From positions 4,898,001-4,962,000 of the forward strand of contig OZ176053.1 of assembly GCA_964247055.1 (NCBI GenBank): a DNA stretch of 64,000 bases. The letters are read 5' to 3'. Position numbers and translations under genes: made by a program. This document shows, one piece after another, positions 10,250-20,235 of this stretch. Positions within the stretch are counted from its first letter, which is position 1. Each line of letters starts with the position of its first letter. Below the pieces are notes generated by a model. That model was not told where the DNA came from. It worked only from the letters and a program-made list of their open reading frames with translations, and made no database searches. Source of the stretch: Paragordius varius. Lineage: Eukaryota; Nematomorpha.

Positions 10250-11115
10250 TTTGTGATCTGGTACAGGAAAACCGGTAGACCCAATCAAATCCAAATATCG
10301 AAAAAATATAATCATTAATGAATGCCCCGACAATAGCTTCGCCCTTTTTTTGAAATAGGCCCCCAGTTCGGGCCCTTCCTGTATGAAAAACGGTTTTTTT
10401 TTGAAAACAGAAGTCTACAAAAATCGTGTCTTTGAGACAATTTTCCGGATAACGTGTTGGACCATTCAATTTCAAATATGATTATTGTTTACTTATTTTC
10501 GATTGCGCCGAACATAGCCGAGCCACTTTTTTGATTTAGGCCCTCTTTTTACCCGCTACCCCCGTAAAATGCCACCTTTTTCAAAAAACAAAGTCCACAA
10601 AAATAATTTTTTAAATCGATTTTTCGCCCTAGGTATGAGACCGTAAAAATTCTATATGGATTCCACGTATTCCCTGTTAAAAGGCAAAAATTTTAGTCTA
10701 CCGTTTATTTGATGATAGCTGCTGGGTAAGGAGCTACCCGCTAAAAACTGATTTTTCATATAACTTTGTGATCTGTTTCCGGAAAACCGGTGAACCCAAT
10801 CAAATCCAAACATCGAAAAAATTTAATCATTAATGAAAGCCCCGACAATAGCTTAGCCCTTTTTTGGAATTAGGTCCCCAGTTCGGGCCCACCCCGTGTG
10901 AAAAATGGGTTAAGTAAATTTTTTGGAGAACGTGTTGGCCCATTCAATTTCAAATATGATTTTTGTTTACTTATTTTTGATCGCGCTGAACATAGTCGAC
11001 TCACTTTTTTGATTTAGACCTTTTTTTTCCCGCTACCCCCGTAAAATGCCATTTTTATCAAAAAAAAGTCCACAAAAATAATTTTTTAAATCTATTTCTC
11101 CCCCAAGTAAACAAT
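10250..11115. repeat. Diverged tandem duplication of a roughly 500-bp unit
   Basis: GGAAAACCGG(T) ... CCCAATCAAATCC ... GCCCCGACAATAGCTT occurs at about 10266 and again at 10781. Further along, CGCTACCCCCGTAAAATGCC occurs at about 10552 and 11032, so the second unit is slightly shorter (offset 515 falling to about 478). Both units have C-rich islands (TTTAGGCCC, CAGTTCGGGCCC) in otherwise AT-rich DNA. No open frame is conserved between units. After it, 11230-11285 holds a hairpin (GAAGTCCGAAGGACTTC) and a CTGCGTAGCAG hairpin. Confidence 0.6.
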
Positions 11116-11560
11116 AAATTAGTATGAATGCACCGTTTTAAGATTCCTATGAAATCATAGATATTAAATAATTTTTCGAAATATCCACATATGTAGATCA
11201 TTTTATTGTCCCTTTTTCAAATAACCCCCTCCCCCCAGAAGTCCGAAGGACTTCCTCGGGCTGCGTAGCAGCACGAGATTTATGCTAGTATCACATAAAA
11301 ATATCTTTTTTGTTAACAAATTGGATTTGATTAAATATTTCTTTTTTTAATTGATTGAATCTCCTGACAATGAGTTTTGCGGAAATGGAATCAATCATTA
11401 TTTTAACTTCATAAACGACGATATTCACATCATTTGCATACATATTTCGTAAAAATAACTTTAAATTCATCTGCTAAACTTGCTGAAAAAAATATTTCTA
11501 GCATTATAAATCATTGCGAACTAATTCGAGTTCGAATGTATTTTTCAAAATATCAACTAA

Positions 11561-11914
11561 CACTCCATTACCTTTTGGGGTTGTTTTAAAACCCAGAGCG
11601 ATTTCATTTTATCCCTTAAAAAGTATTAATGTAGGCCGGATATACAAATATGATTTCTTTAGCCTTTAACCGTTTAATTTAATATCAGCTGTTCGTTTCA
11701 ATCGTGTTTTGGAGCTGTCCCAATTTTAGACTCTAGAAGTCACAAAACTGTAAAAAGTTAAAAGCTTTTTCATCCAATGCATTACAACAATGTTTGATAA
11801 TTAAATTTTAACTAAAAAAACTTTTAAAACTGTAGTTTATTTACAAAATGGACTCTATATATAAAACTACCCCAAAAGTAGACTAGGACAAAAAAGTGAA
11901 AAGGTAATCAAGTG
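11561..11914. mobile_element. piggyBac-like MITE, copy 1 (eroded)
   Basis: Left end CACTCCATTACCTTTTGGGG, right end AAAAGGTAATCAAGTG, with the matching inner motif AACCCAGAGCG on one side and CTCTATATATAAAACTACCCC on the other. Flanks are CTAA and TCAA, one change each from TTAA. It is the same family as 39121-39576, which has intact TTAA flanks. 354 bp, non-coding. Confidence 0.65.
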
Positions 11915-12488
11915 TCAAATGTGTAATTAAAAATCTACATGCTACCCAATTAAATATTCTTTTACCCAATTAAAATTCCAATATGAACTATAATAATGGT
12001 TCTTGTTACTGTTTTTCAGAAGAAAATAGATTATCAACTCATGGGGTTGAAATGCAAATACAATCTCCAAAAAATACCATTGTTTAAATATATCATCTAC
12101 ATCAGTTTTCATTTCAAAATTCTAGAATATTTTAAAAAATCATTCAAATCGAAAATATTATAGCGTTTTAAAAACCTTTATATTGCTTCGAGGGGTACAA
12201 TTAATTCTATTAATTGTTTATTTTTTAAAAAATTACTTATAATTTCAATGTTTAAATATCTAAATAACTTAAATAACTGGTTCAGTCAAAAATGTTCAAA
12301 AGACTAAATAAGTTGCTATATGGTTGTTTTGGTTAATTGATGCAAATTTCAAAAAGAAGAAACAATTGGAGTGAGCTCAAACAAATATTTGCTTTCGTAC
12401 GATATGTTTATCGTAAACATGCATGGCACTAAAATTGATATATTTAATTTTGTCAAAAAACTTTAATTAAATAGAAAATTATTATATC

Positions 12489-12893
12489 ATGTTAATTAAG
12501 ATATCATTTATTCTGCTCATCATTGTAAATGAGATATATCATTTTAATATTCTGGCAGATTTGGTCCCAGATTTACGAATAAGTAATGATATTGCATTCA
12601 CGAATAACGTCAATAAAACAGGGAATTACGTATTTGTTTTGGATAGTTTTTATCAACAAACCCAGCTAATTAATTATGCCAAAAAACAACACTGCGCTAT
12701 TGCCAATTCCACGCTGAATTTCGCTTATGGCAGTTTACCGAACTTCATTAAATCACAAAATTTGTTTTATAGTAAATTTGAAGATAAAACGCTAAGGCCT
12801 GGTATTCAAGATGCAATAACAGGTAACGAGGTATCCGAATACTGTCACGATAAAAGCGAAAATGAGACAAATCGTGTTGAGTTTCATAGTTGA
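12489..12893 (+). CDS. Small secreted protein, unknown family (member B)
   Basis: An open frame of 134 aa starts with a strong signal peptide (MLIKISFILLIIV...), with likely cleavage before DLVPDL. It is a diverged paralogue of the minus-strand ORF at 1237-1704. Shared blocks in order: LVPDL; NNVNK; NYV; QQ; AK....C; I.S.NL.YS; L.P.I.DA. Similarity fades after about residue 105, where this member has GNEVSEYCHDKSENETNR. GT dinucleotides at about 12821-12832 (ACAG|GTAACG, GAG|GTATCC) could be splice donors, so the C-terminus is provisional. Function unknown. The pattern (small, secreted, rapidly diverging, embedded in transposon-rich DNA) is compatible with, but does not prove, an effector or salivary/cuticular role. 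Confidence 0.6.
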   Translation: MLIKISFILLIIVNEIYHFNILADLVPDLRISNDIAFTNNVNKTGNYVFVLDSFYQQTQLINYAKKQHCAIANSTLNFAYGSLPNFIKSQNLFYSKFEDKTLRPGIQDAITGNEVSEYCHDKSENETNRVEFHS

Positions 12894-13078
12894 TTTATTG
12901 TATGGATGATAAAGTGAAAGATAATAGATTTATGAAAAGGACAAAAATAAATTTTATTTGATTGCTTAGGAGGATGGGGTAAAGCCAAGGTTAAAAGGCT
13001 TAAATTGAAGACGACTAATAAAAAGATGAACACTAATATGGGTAGGGAGAGAGAGAGGGAGAGAGTAAATATTTTTAA

Positions 13079-13291
13079 ATACAAAATGGTTTTAGTCGGC
13101 CGATGATACAATATTTTTACCAACAAACACCGCGAAATTGGGACAAGGGTAAACACAAGCTCGTTACATTTAATAATAGATATAATGTTCGTTTTAGCAA
13201 TTTGATTATTCCAATTACTTTCCCACATATATATTATTTTTGGGGGAGAACTATAGGTAAGGCTAAATTTGATATGGATGTTTGGGGTTAA
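13079..13291 (+). other. Unidentified protein-like open stretch
   Basis: This frame is open for 70 codons and reads PMIQYFYQQTPRNWDKGKHK and later FWGRTIGKAKFDMDVWG before a stop. The composition (W, G, R, D present, no runs of F/K/N/I) looks more protein-like than its surroundings. I recognise no family. It begins about 190 bp downstream of secreted protein B and could be a separate exon or old transposon coding DNA. A purine-rich GAGAGAG tract precedes it at about 13047-13066. Confidence 0.25.
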
Positions 13292-13810
13292 AATTGTTTT
13301 TTTTTTCAAACATATTTTCCCAAAGTAAATGATGAATAACCGCTTGTAGATACAAGGTCATTTATTCGCACCAGTCATTTAAATATATTATTAAATAGGT
13401 TGGGGTTATATATTTATAAATTTAATGAAATGCGTTGTCATATAAACCAAAAATTGTAATTTATACAATGTACAAACGTGCCAGGCTTACAATATACTAA
13501 ATTATAAAATTAACGAATTTGATATGAGTAACATTATAAATTAACTAAAAAGTATGCTTTATAATGCCGAATCATACCGAACTTCAGAAAATTGTAGTGT
13601 TAAAATGCTGTATATCATTTTTAACCAGAGTTTTGTTATACACCAGGACGAACGATAGATAGAATTTGTTCTTTATACTTTTGCGTCAACCACTAAATAA
13701 ACCCATGAATGCATTCTGACCGTGACTTAATCCCGTTAAAAAATACCATTCAAAAAAATTTGAACTTATGGCTTACGATATTTTAAATATAGAGTAATGG
13801 CATAAATTTA

Positions 13811-14270
13811 ATATACCATTTGCACTTCAAGAGTGTCCTTGAACACTTCAAGTTGGCCCTTCAACATTTTAAGTTGGTCCTTGAATTTAAGTTGGTCCTT
13901 GAACACTTCAAGTTGGTCCTTGATCACTTCGGGTCCTTAAGATTTTTAAATATTGATTTAACCATAATTATTGTATATATTTTTTTTATTTTATTATTTT
14001 TTAACCTAATTTCCTTTATTAAATATATATGTTTCTCATTTAAAATATATTTTTTAATTAGGAAATATCCAAAATAATTTTAAAAAATCAAAAAAAGATA
14101 TACTGTTTTTCAATTATTAATAATTGATATTGATTTGAAATTATGTTAAATAATTGAAAATAGGTCAAAAACGATAAAATAGATGAATGATTTACGATTT
14201 GATTGATAAAAGTTTAAAACAAAACCAACTCGAAGTGTTCAAGGACCAACTTGAAATGCAAATGGTATAT
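13811..14270. mobile_element. MITE with TATACCATTT ends, copy 1
   Basis: Left terminus ATATACCATTTGCACTTCAAG, right terminus its near-exact inverse. Just inside the left end the unit ACTTCAAGTTGGTCCTTGAAC is repeated about five times; the right end has GTTCAAGGACCAACTT. Flanks are TA-rich, so a TA target site (Tc1/mariner type) is likely but not provable. The 85-codon frame across it is only a translation of the repeated termini. Confidence 0.65.
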
Positions 14271-14570
14271 CCCAAATTGACATAAAATATAAGACTGTGT
14301 TTTAATTGGTTGAAATCAAAATTTAATTAGTTAGCATGAATGTTGACATTTATGGTATTAATTGAGTGATTATTAAGTATATCGAGTGTCGGATAAAAAA
14401 ATTACGTATAAGTCGATATGAGATAATGTAAGTTTACATATGTTTATTTATGTGAAAAAATTGTACATATATATAAATTTACAAAGACGGAACGCAAAAA
14501 CTAAAAGACAATTGAAATGACAGTCATACTTTTTTAAACTTACTTTTATGATAACAATTATGTTGTATAT

Positions 14571-14855
14571 GAGGGCGGGCAGCATGTGGCCCTCCGAGAC
14601 TCTTTGTACCGGCCTCTAAAAAGTTGAAAATCCACAATTTGCAAAAATATGTTTATAAAATATTAGTAAAATCAATAATAAGTCTTTTTAATTGGTAACA
14701 AACTAGAAATAATTGTTTGATTGTGTTTACATTTTATATTCGTATGTTTAAAATCTAATAAATTAATTATGAATGCCCATATATATTCTAAATGCGGTTC
14801 TCCATTTTTTTTAGTTCAATATGGCCTGCGAAGCCATTTTGGTGGGACACCCCTG
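14571..14855. mobile_element. hAT-like MITE, copy 2
   Basis: Left GAGGGCGGGCAGCATGTGGC, right GGTGGGACACCCCTG, related to the CAGGGGTG family at 7494 and 35319, with the same internal ATGGCCTGCGAAGCCATTTT block. The 5' end is mutated. 285 bp, non-coding. Confidence 0.5.
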
Positions 14856-14877
14856 ATTTATATAATTGAATTTGTTA

Positions 14878-15153
14878 CCAATTTCCAGTGGGGTAACTAG
14901 TGGGGGGAAAGGGGGGCTGATACACCGGGTGCCATAGTTGGAGGGGCGCCGGATTTAAAATTTGTAATTTTGTTTCAAAAAAAAATAGGTGTTTAAAAGT
15001 TATCTTTTAAATAATAAATACAAAATGACCTATTTATGAGTGGTCATGACCATGGTTATAAAAAATACAAGGGGTTGTTTGGAGGGGGAGGGGGCGCTAT
15101 CACGGATTCCCGCACTGGGCGCCAGAAATGTAAGCTACGCATCTGCCAATTTG
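14878..15153. mobile_element. hAT-like MITE, CAGTGG(G/C)GTA ends
   Basis: The element spans 14886-15145. It starts CAGTGGGGTAACTAGTGGGG and ends GTAAGCTACGCATCTG. The 8-bp flanks CCAATTTC and CCAATTTG match at seven of eight positions. G-rich internal blocks (GGGGGGCTGATACACCGGG, GAGGGGGAGGGGGCGC) are typical of this hAT terminus type. 260 bp; the short open frames across it on both strands are not genes. Confidence 0.6.
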
Positions 15154-15761
15154 CATCTTTATATTTTGCCACCCCAAACGATAAAATACATTTAAGATTA
15201 ACGTTTAAAAAAGTATGGTTGTATGTTTTAAAATAAATTTCCAATAGTTTTAATGTTTTGCCTTTATAATTTTATTTTTTACCATATTTTTATAAAGATA
15301 AGCTAAATAGGATATAAATATAAAAATATCAAGGTGTAAAAATTTGTATACATAAGAGCCTTGTTTTTAAAAAAACCGGCTTCAAAGCGATCATAGAAAT
15401 TAGGGATCGGTCTTTTCTTCAGGTATCATATTTTATGGGTGTTTCAATTTAAAAAATAACTGTGTTAAAGCGGTTTTCGTAAAAATGAATTATGTGGTTA
15501 AGCCTTGAGCAGTGGTAACCTTGGTGGTAAAACCAAGAAACGGCACCTGGCTCTATAAAAATATATATCTTTCACATTCCTGAATCGAAAATTAAACAAT
15601 TTTATTTTTAGCCTATTTATATCCATATTATTATCATTTTTAATACATAATATAGCTCTTCATTTCATCTATTTATACCTACAGTTTTGCTAAAATGTAT
15701 TATACAAAATTAAGTTAAATCCTTTACTCTTAGTTAAATTGTAAATTTATCATATTTGCAA

Positions 15762-16257
15762 ATATACCATTTGAACTTTAAAAGTATCCTAGAACACTCT
15801 GAACACTTTAGGTTGGTCCTTAAACTATTATTTTTTTGAATTTTATCAATTAAACTGTGTATGATTAATCTATTTTATCATATTTAACCTATTCTCTTGA
15901 TTTGACCAAACCTTTATATCAAAATCAACTTTTGAACATTGAGAAACCAGATATCTTTTTTATGTTCTTAAAAAATATATTGATAAAAAGATTTTAACGT
16001 GTAATTAAAAAAAAACAAGTTTTTTGTGTTATTAATTACAATTTTTGTTGAAAACATTTAAAAGTATCTTATTGTTGGATTGAATTTTGAGTAGTCATAT
16101 AATAAATCAAGAAGATTAGGTTACAATAAAACAAATAAACACATGCAAAATTTATCGTTAAATTCAAATTTAAAATTTTAAGGACCAACTTAAAGTGTTC
16201 CAACTTAAATGTTCAAGGATCAACTTGAAGTGTTTAAGGAACTTGAAAATTGTATAA
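15762..16257. mobile_element. MITE with TATACCATTT ends, copy 2
   Basis: Left ATATACCATTTGAACTTT with subterminal GAACACTTTAGGTTGGTCC. Right AAGGACCAACTTAAAGTGTT ... AACTTGAAAATTGTATA. It is more decayed than the copy at 13811. Non-coding. Confidence 0.5.
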
Positions 16258-16968
16258 TAAAAAAGGTAAAAGCACAAAATCTATTCATTTTTTACATATT
16301 AAAGATTTACTTAAGTTTATTTTTGCATTTTTTACAGTTATTTTCTAATCATCAATGATAATATCGATAAAAGGGCAAAGGCCAAGATTACGAGATAATA
16401 AATTTGAAATAAATTTATAAGTTGTAAAAACATTATAAATGTCACTAGAATATTTATAAAATTAAATCTGAAGATTTTTAACATGATGTAAACGTTTTAA
16501 ATTAAATAGTATAAAAACACTTTTTTACATAACACGGTACGGCCAAAATAAAATAACTCATAGCATTTTTATTTTGATATTCAGTCCCCTTTTTAATTAT
16601 TAAAATAAATTGAATGCAAACTGATAATACTTTTTAAATCTAGCAAAAATTATTTATACCGTTATCAGAAGCAATATGGTATAAACTATATAATAATGCA
16701 AACATATACATTTACGTAAGCAATGGCACAACTTGTATAATAGTTTTTCTTTTTTGTTATATTATTCAAGCATTTCTAAAAATAAATTTTTAAACGCAAA
16801 GAACAAAATTAATATATTTAATTGAGTTTAAAAAGAGTTCAGGCTGCCTTAGAATCCAAGGATTAAATCCCATTTATATTTAACCAAAAAAGTTACATTT
16901 TTATTAAAACAAATATTTATTTGATTTATTTTTATTGCATGGAATAAGTAAAACGCAAAGTCTAACTA

Positions 16969-18912
16969 TCAAAGTTCGGTAGATTTTTTTGGTTGATTAA
17001 CAATTTGGCTTGTACAGGTGGTGGAATCGACTGCGCTAGATGCCACACAACCAAATATATCATTGGCAAATAACATGTTGTTCACGCAATAGCCTTCAAC
17101 AAACACCCCACCAAAACATCTTCGAAACTGTTTACAACCGGTTCCAATTTTAGCTAAATTATGTATAATAGAAAAAAATGAGTTTGTTTTGATTAACCAA
17201 TGATCGTGATAGTAACAATTGTTAAAGTATGCGCTATAGTCTAAATTTTTTGGCTAATCGACATAGTATTACCTATAACTATAAATAATTGCCCGCCCGC
17301 CTTTTTTTAGTAATAACCGCTTTGCAGCAACATGAAAATCCTGATATTATGGATTGTTTGTGATAACTAATTTATTGGCTTACGAAACATTGTAATATGC
17401 CGACAAATTTTAGGCCGAAACTTTCATCTTTAATTATAGTGATGGGACTAAAAAATTACTAAAAAACGGCTAATAATATCATCTTCCTAAAAAATTCAAA
17501 TATAGCCCCATGGAAACCCACATGGCGAACTTCTGACGGACAAAAACAAAGTCGCTTAAGTATGTGAAAAATATCATAGTATGGATCTAATGCAAATAAT
17601 ATACTGACAAACACCAAAATCCCGGCTACCTCCAATTCTTAACGAAGAAATAGAATGGACAAGAATTTCTTATTAACAAAGCGGAATACATAACATACCC
17701 AGGAAACTATTCAGCATATACCTTTCAAAATCAATCTCTATTTAAAAAAATTTCAACCATGAAAGTTTCCAATAAATGACTGGTTAAAATTAATGGTGAT
17801 ACCTATCTATAAAAAAGGTTATCCTAAAAATTTGCAAAAATACCACAATATCACTAATTAATGAAGCCGTAAATGTTTTTAAAAAAATATTCCAGGGCGA
17901 TTGCAATATATGAGCCAGAACTATCTTTCAAAGCGGATTCTGGGGAAAATAGTCGTTAGCAACCTTAGATGGATAACGTTAAAAAATGGGACTAGTAAAT
18001 TAAATTTCATCTTTGTTTTGCAAACTTTTCCAAAGCTTATGACTCTGTGGGAAACAATACATTATACTTTTTAGCTGATGCAGTTTTTTGTCAGGTTTCC
18101 TTCAACCCATATACTTGGCCTTATTAGTAGCCAAGCCCCACGAGCCATACCCTAGTCCGAATGAAGAGCGGTCTGTGGCACTGCATATTATATCCGTTGC
18201 TATTTAGTGTTTGTGTATATAGAAAGCATTTTCCTCACTGTTGATTCAAATGGAGTCCAAACGAATTTTTTTAATAACTAACTTAATCCGCACCAATACA
18301 ATTGTTTATCTTTAAATAAACAAAACTGTTGTAAATACTGGGACCCCTTACGATACACTTTTTAAAACAAAGCACATTATGAGAGAGATCATGCTGATTA
18401 ACATGTATTTTCCTAATTTTTAATCGTAGTAGTTTGTATGTTTATAATCATTTTAAGTTGAGTGGACCTCTCCACAAACTATTCGTGAATGTGTGGGGAC
18501 CTCATTTAAATTAAATCATTTTTATGTTCCAAATAAATCTAAAGAATAATATTTAATTTTATATATTTTTTCTCAAAAAGGATGATGCGCATATCATATA
18601 TTTTCCCATAAATGGAATCATGGGAAGTGGGAGAGTAGGAGTCTACTGAACTACAAAAAGCAAACAAGGGTTTTGCTTTAATCCAAAGGTCATCAATTTA
18701 ATTAAAACATTTGATAAAAAGTAGATGTTAATTTTTGTGTTTAGACCAAGGACACTGAATATTAAAACTAACCTTCTATAAAGTCATCGTATTTATCACA
18801 AACTTTATGGCATATTCCTTGAGTTACACATCTTTGTTGTGTGTTATCAAAAAAGGTATTCTGTGGACAATCAATTATTGAGTTTTGACCCTTTGCTTTG
18901 CAAATTATATAC
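16969..18912 (-). CDS. Chitin-binding (CBM14/peritrophin-A) protein gene, 3' two exons
   Basis: Two minus-strand exons, 18773-18912 and 16969-17153, join in frame (phase 1: GAA G + CT AAA). The second reads KIGTGCKQFRRCFGGVFVEG, then YCVNNMLFANDIFGC, then a final cysteine and stop. Together they give a full CBM14 domain: HKVCDK starts it and cysteine spacings are 14, 5, 9, 12 and 10, the canonical pattern. The four C3-C6 cysteines of a preceding domain come before it. Such proteins bind chitin in gut matrix or cuticle, so an ecdysozoan is expected. The 1.6-kb intron carries a LINE fragment. The upstream exon with signal peptide and C1-C2 of the first domain was not found; right of 19117 the duplication ends. 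The copy is therefore probably truncated at its 5' end, while the left copy's last exon is outside the window. Confidence 0.7.
17590..18120 (+). mobile_element. LINE reverse-transcriptase fragment
   Basis: From about 17770 the plus strand reads NDWLKLMVIPIYKKGYPKNL, then QKYHNIT, and after frame changes NEAVNVFKKIF and (at about 18026-18090) the FSKAYDSV block. This is the hallmark N-terminal part of a LINE reverse transcriptase (P-x-x-W-K...-I-P-I-Y-K-K-G-D-x-x-x-x-x-N-Y-R-G-I-S-L-L). Several stops and frame changes make it dead. It spans the start of the direct repeat (17826), so the repeat boundary cuts through the LINE or lies where divergence begins. It lies within the intron of the CBM14 gene. 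Confidence 0.75.
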
Positions 18913-19117
18913 CTTTATTTATGTAATGATATAATAAAATTTGTATTTGATTGGGCTAAGTTTGAATATTGAATATATATGATTATATAAACTGTTAATT
19001 AATCATGCATTAATTACTTGGAGTCGGGCATGAAAGAAATAATTAACTATCCTGAATATTATTAAAAAGACCCAATATCAATTATTTCAGCTGAGGAAGA
19101 TATACGTTCATGGTATA
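17826..19117. repeat. Right copy of 1,292-bp direct repeat
   Basis: Matches 1-1292 at constant offset 17,825 with no difference seen. The right edge falls 56 bp into the 3' end of the secreted-protein ORF, after which sequence is unrelated (ATTAAAAAGACAAGATTC). The sequence left of 17826 continues the same LINE, implying that the left copy probably also extends beyond the window. Confidence 0.95.
19062..19117 (-). pseudogene. 3' tail fragment of secreted protein A
   Basis: Contains only the last codons (HERISSSAEIIDIGSF and stop) of the ORF at 1237-1704, carried by the direct repeat. No start or signal peptide is attached. Confidence 0.85.
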
Positions 19118-19720
19118 TTAAAAAGACAAGATTCAAATTGATTTATATCAAAATATTTTAGTATAGTTAAAAAAAATTTTTAAACATATATAATATAATA
19201 ACCCTTTAATCTATGCATTCATATTGAACCAAAATTTGCGAAATATTAATAAATATAACTTAGATCATATCTAAGTTTTATAATTTTTGATCACGTATGC
19301 GAATAAATTGATTTTTTCCGATCCTAACCATATATGGAAAAAGTGGAAAAAAAATTTTTATATTTAAGATGTAGATGTCGCAACGGTTATATTAAGCTAG
19401 GTGTGATATCCTTAGGAAAAGTTCACCCTCAATTTACACACTGTGATACAGGAGAACAATAGTGAAAATCCCTTCAAAACAGTAGTTATTTATAACAAGA
19501 TCTAGCTAGCTCTGGGATATAAAACTAGGGACCCCTTAAGTTTTTACTAATATATTATATATATATTTTATGTTTTAATTTTAGTAAATGATGGCCAAAG
19601 TATTAAATCGAATTCTGAGATTATATAATCGAATTATGTAAAAAAGTGTTTTATTTATGATGCTTTATTCAATTTCCTGCATCCTTCAAACTAACAAGTA
19701 CGCTTCAATTTATGATTTTA

Positions 19721-20235
19721 TTAACACTTCATGACCTTTTCATTTTGCTCGCGATGACATATTTGGGTTTCCAGAGCAATCCTGTAATACTGTTTTTAAA
19801 GTTATTTTGTAAAATTCTGAACATTGTTCTTCTAATTTATAATGAAGCTTATATTTTTTACAGTTTTGTAACTTGTAGAGTCTTAACTCGGAAAACACGA
19901 ATGAGGTAAATAGCGATTTTATCCATAAATATCAAGCTTTTGTTGGTAAAATGCAACCTGAAAGCTTACCAAAGTTATATATATATTTACATTTTCTAAC
20001 ACTAATATATTTATTTGCCTATTATAGCGATTTGAAAACTTCAGGAATAAAAATGGCGGCGAAACAGGTTAAGATGGGTATTTATTAAAATTTTGCATTT
20101 TTTAAAAAATTTTCTTTTATTATACTACAAGGCTTGCATATTTATAAATTTGGGCAATACACTAAATACTTTTCTAGGTTAAATTTCAAATCGCTCTGGA
20201 ATAAAAAATCACAAGTAAATGTCATGAAGAGTTAA
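19721..20235. mobile_element. piggyBac-like MITE, copy 2 (inverted)
   Basis: TTAA at 19721-19724 is followed by CACTTCATGACCTTTTC. ATGTCATGAAGAG is followed by TTAA at 20232-20235. The termini match the inverse of the copy at 39121-39576, including the inner TCGCTCTGGAATAAAA block. TTAA target duplications are diagnostic of piggyBac-type transposition. The 65-codon frame at 19712-19909 is incidental. Confidence 0.65.

Noticed and set aside
12884-13309. 141-codon minus-strand frame
   Set aside because: Low-complexity translation (LSLSLSLPI from a GAGAGAG tract) with no domain. The opposite strand is the more protein-like one over 13079-13291.
13820-14077. 85-codon frame with HFKLVLE repeats
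   Set aside because: Simply the translation of the subterminal repeats of a MITE.
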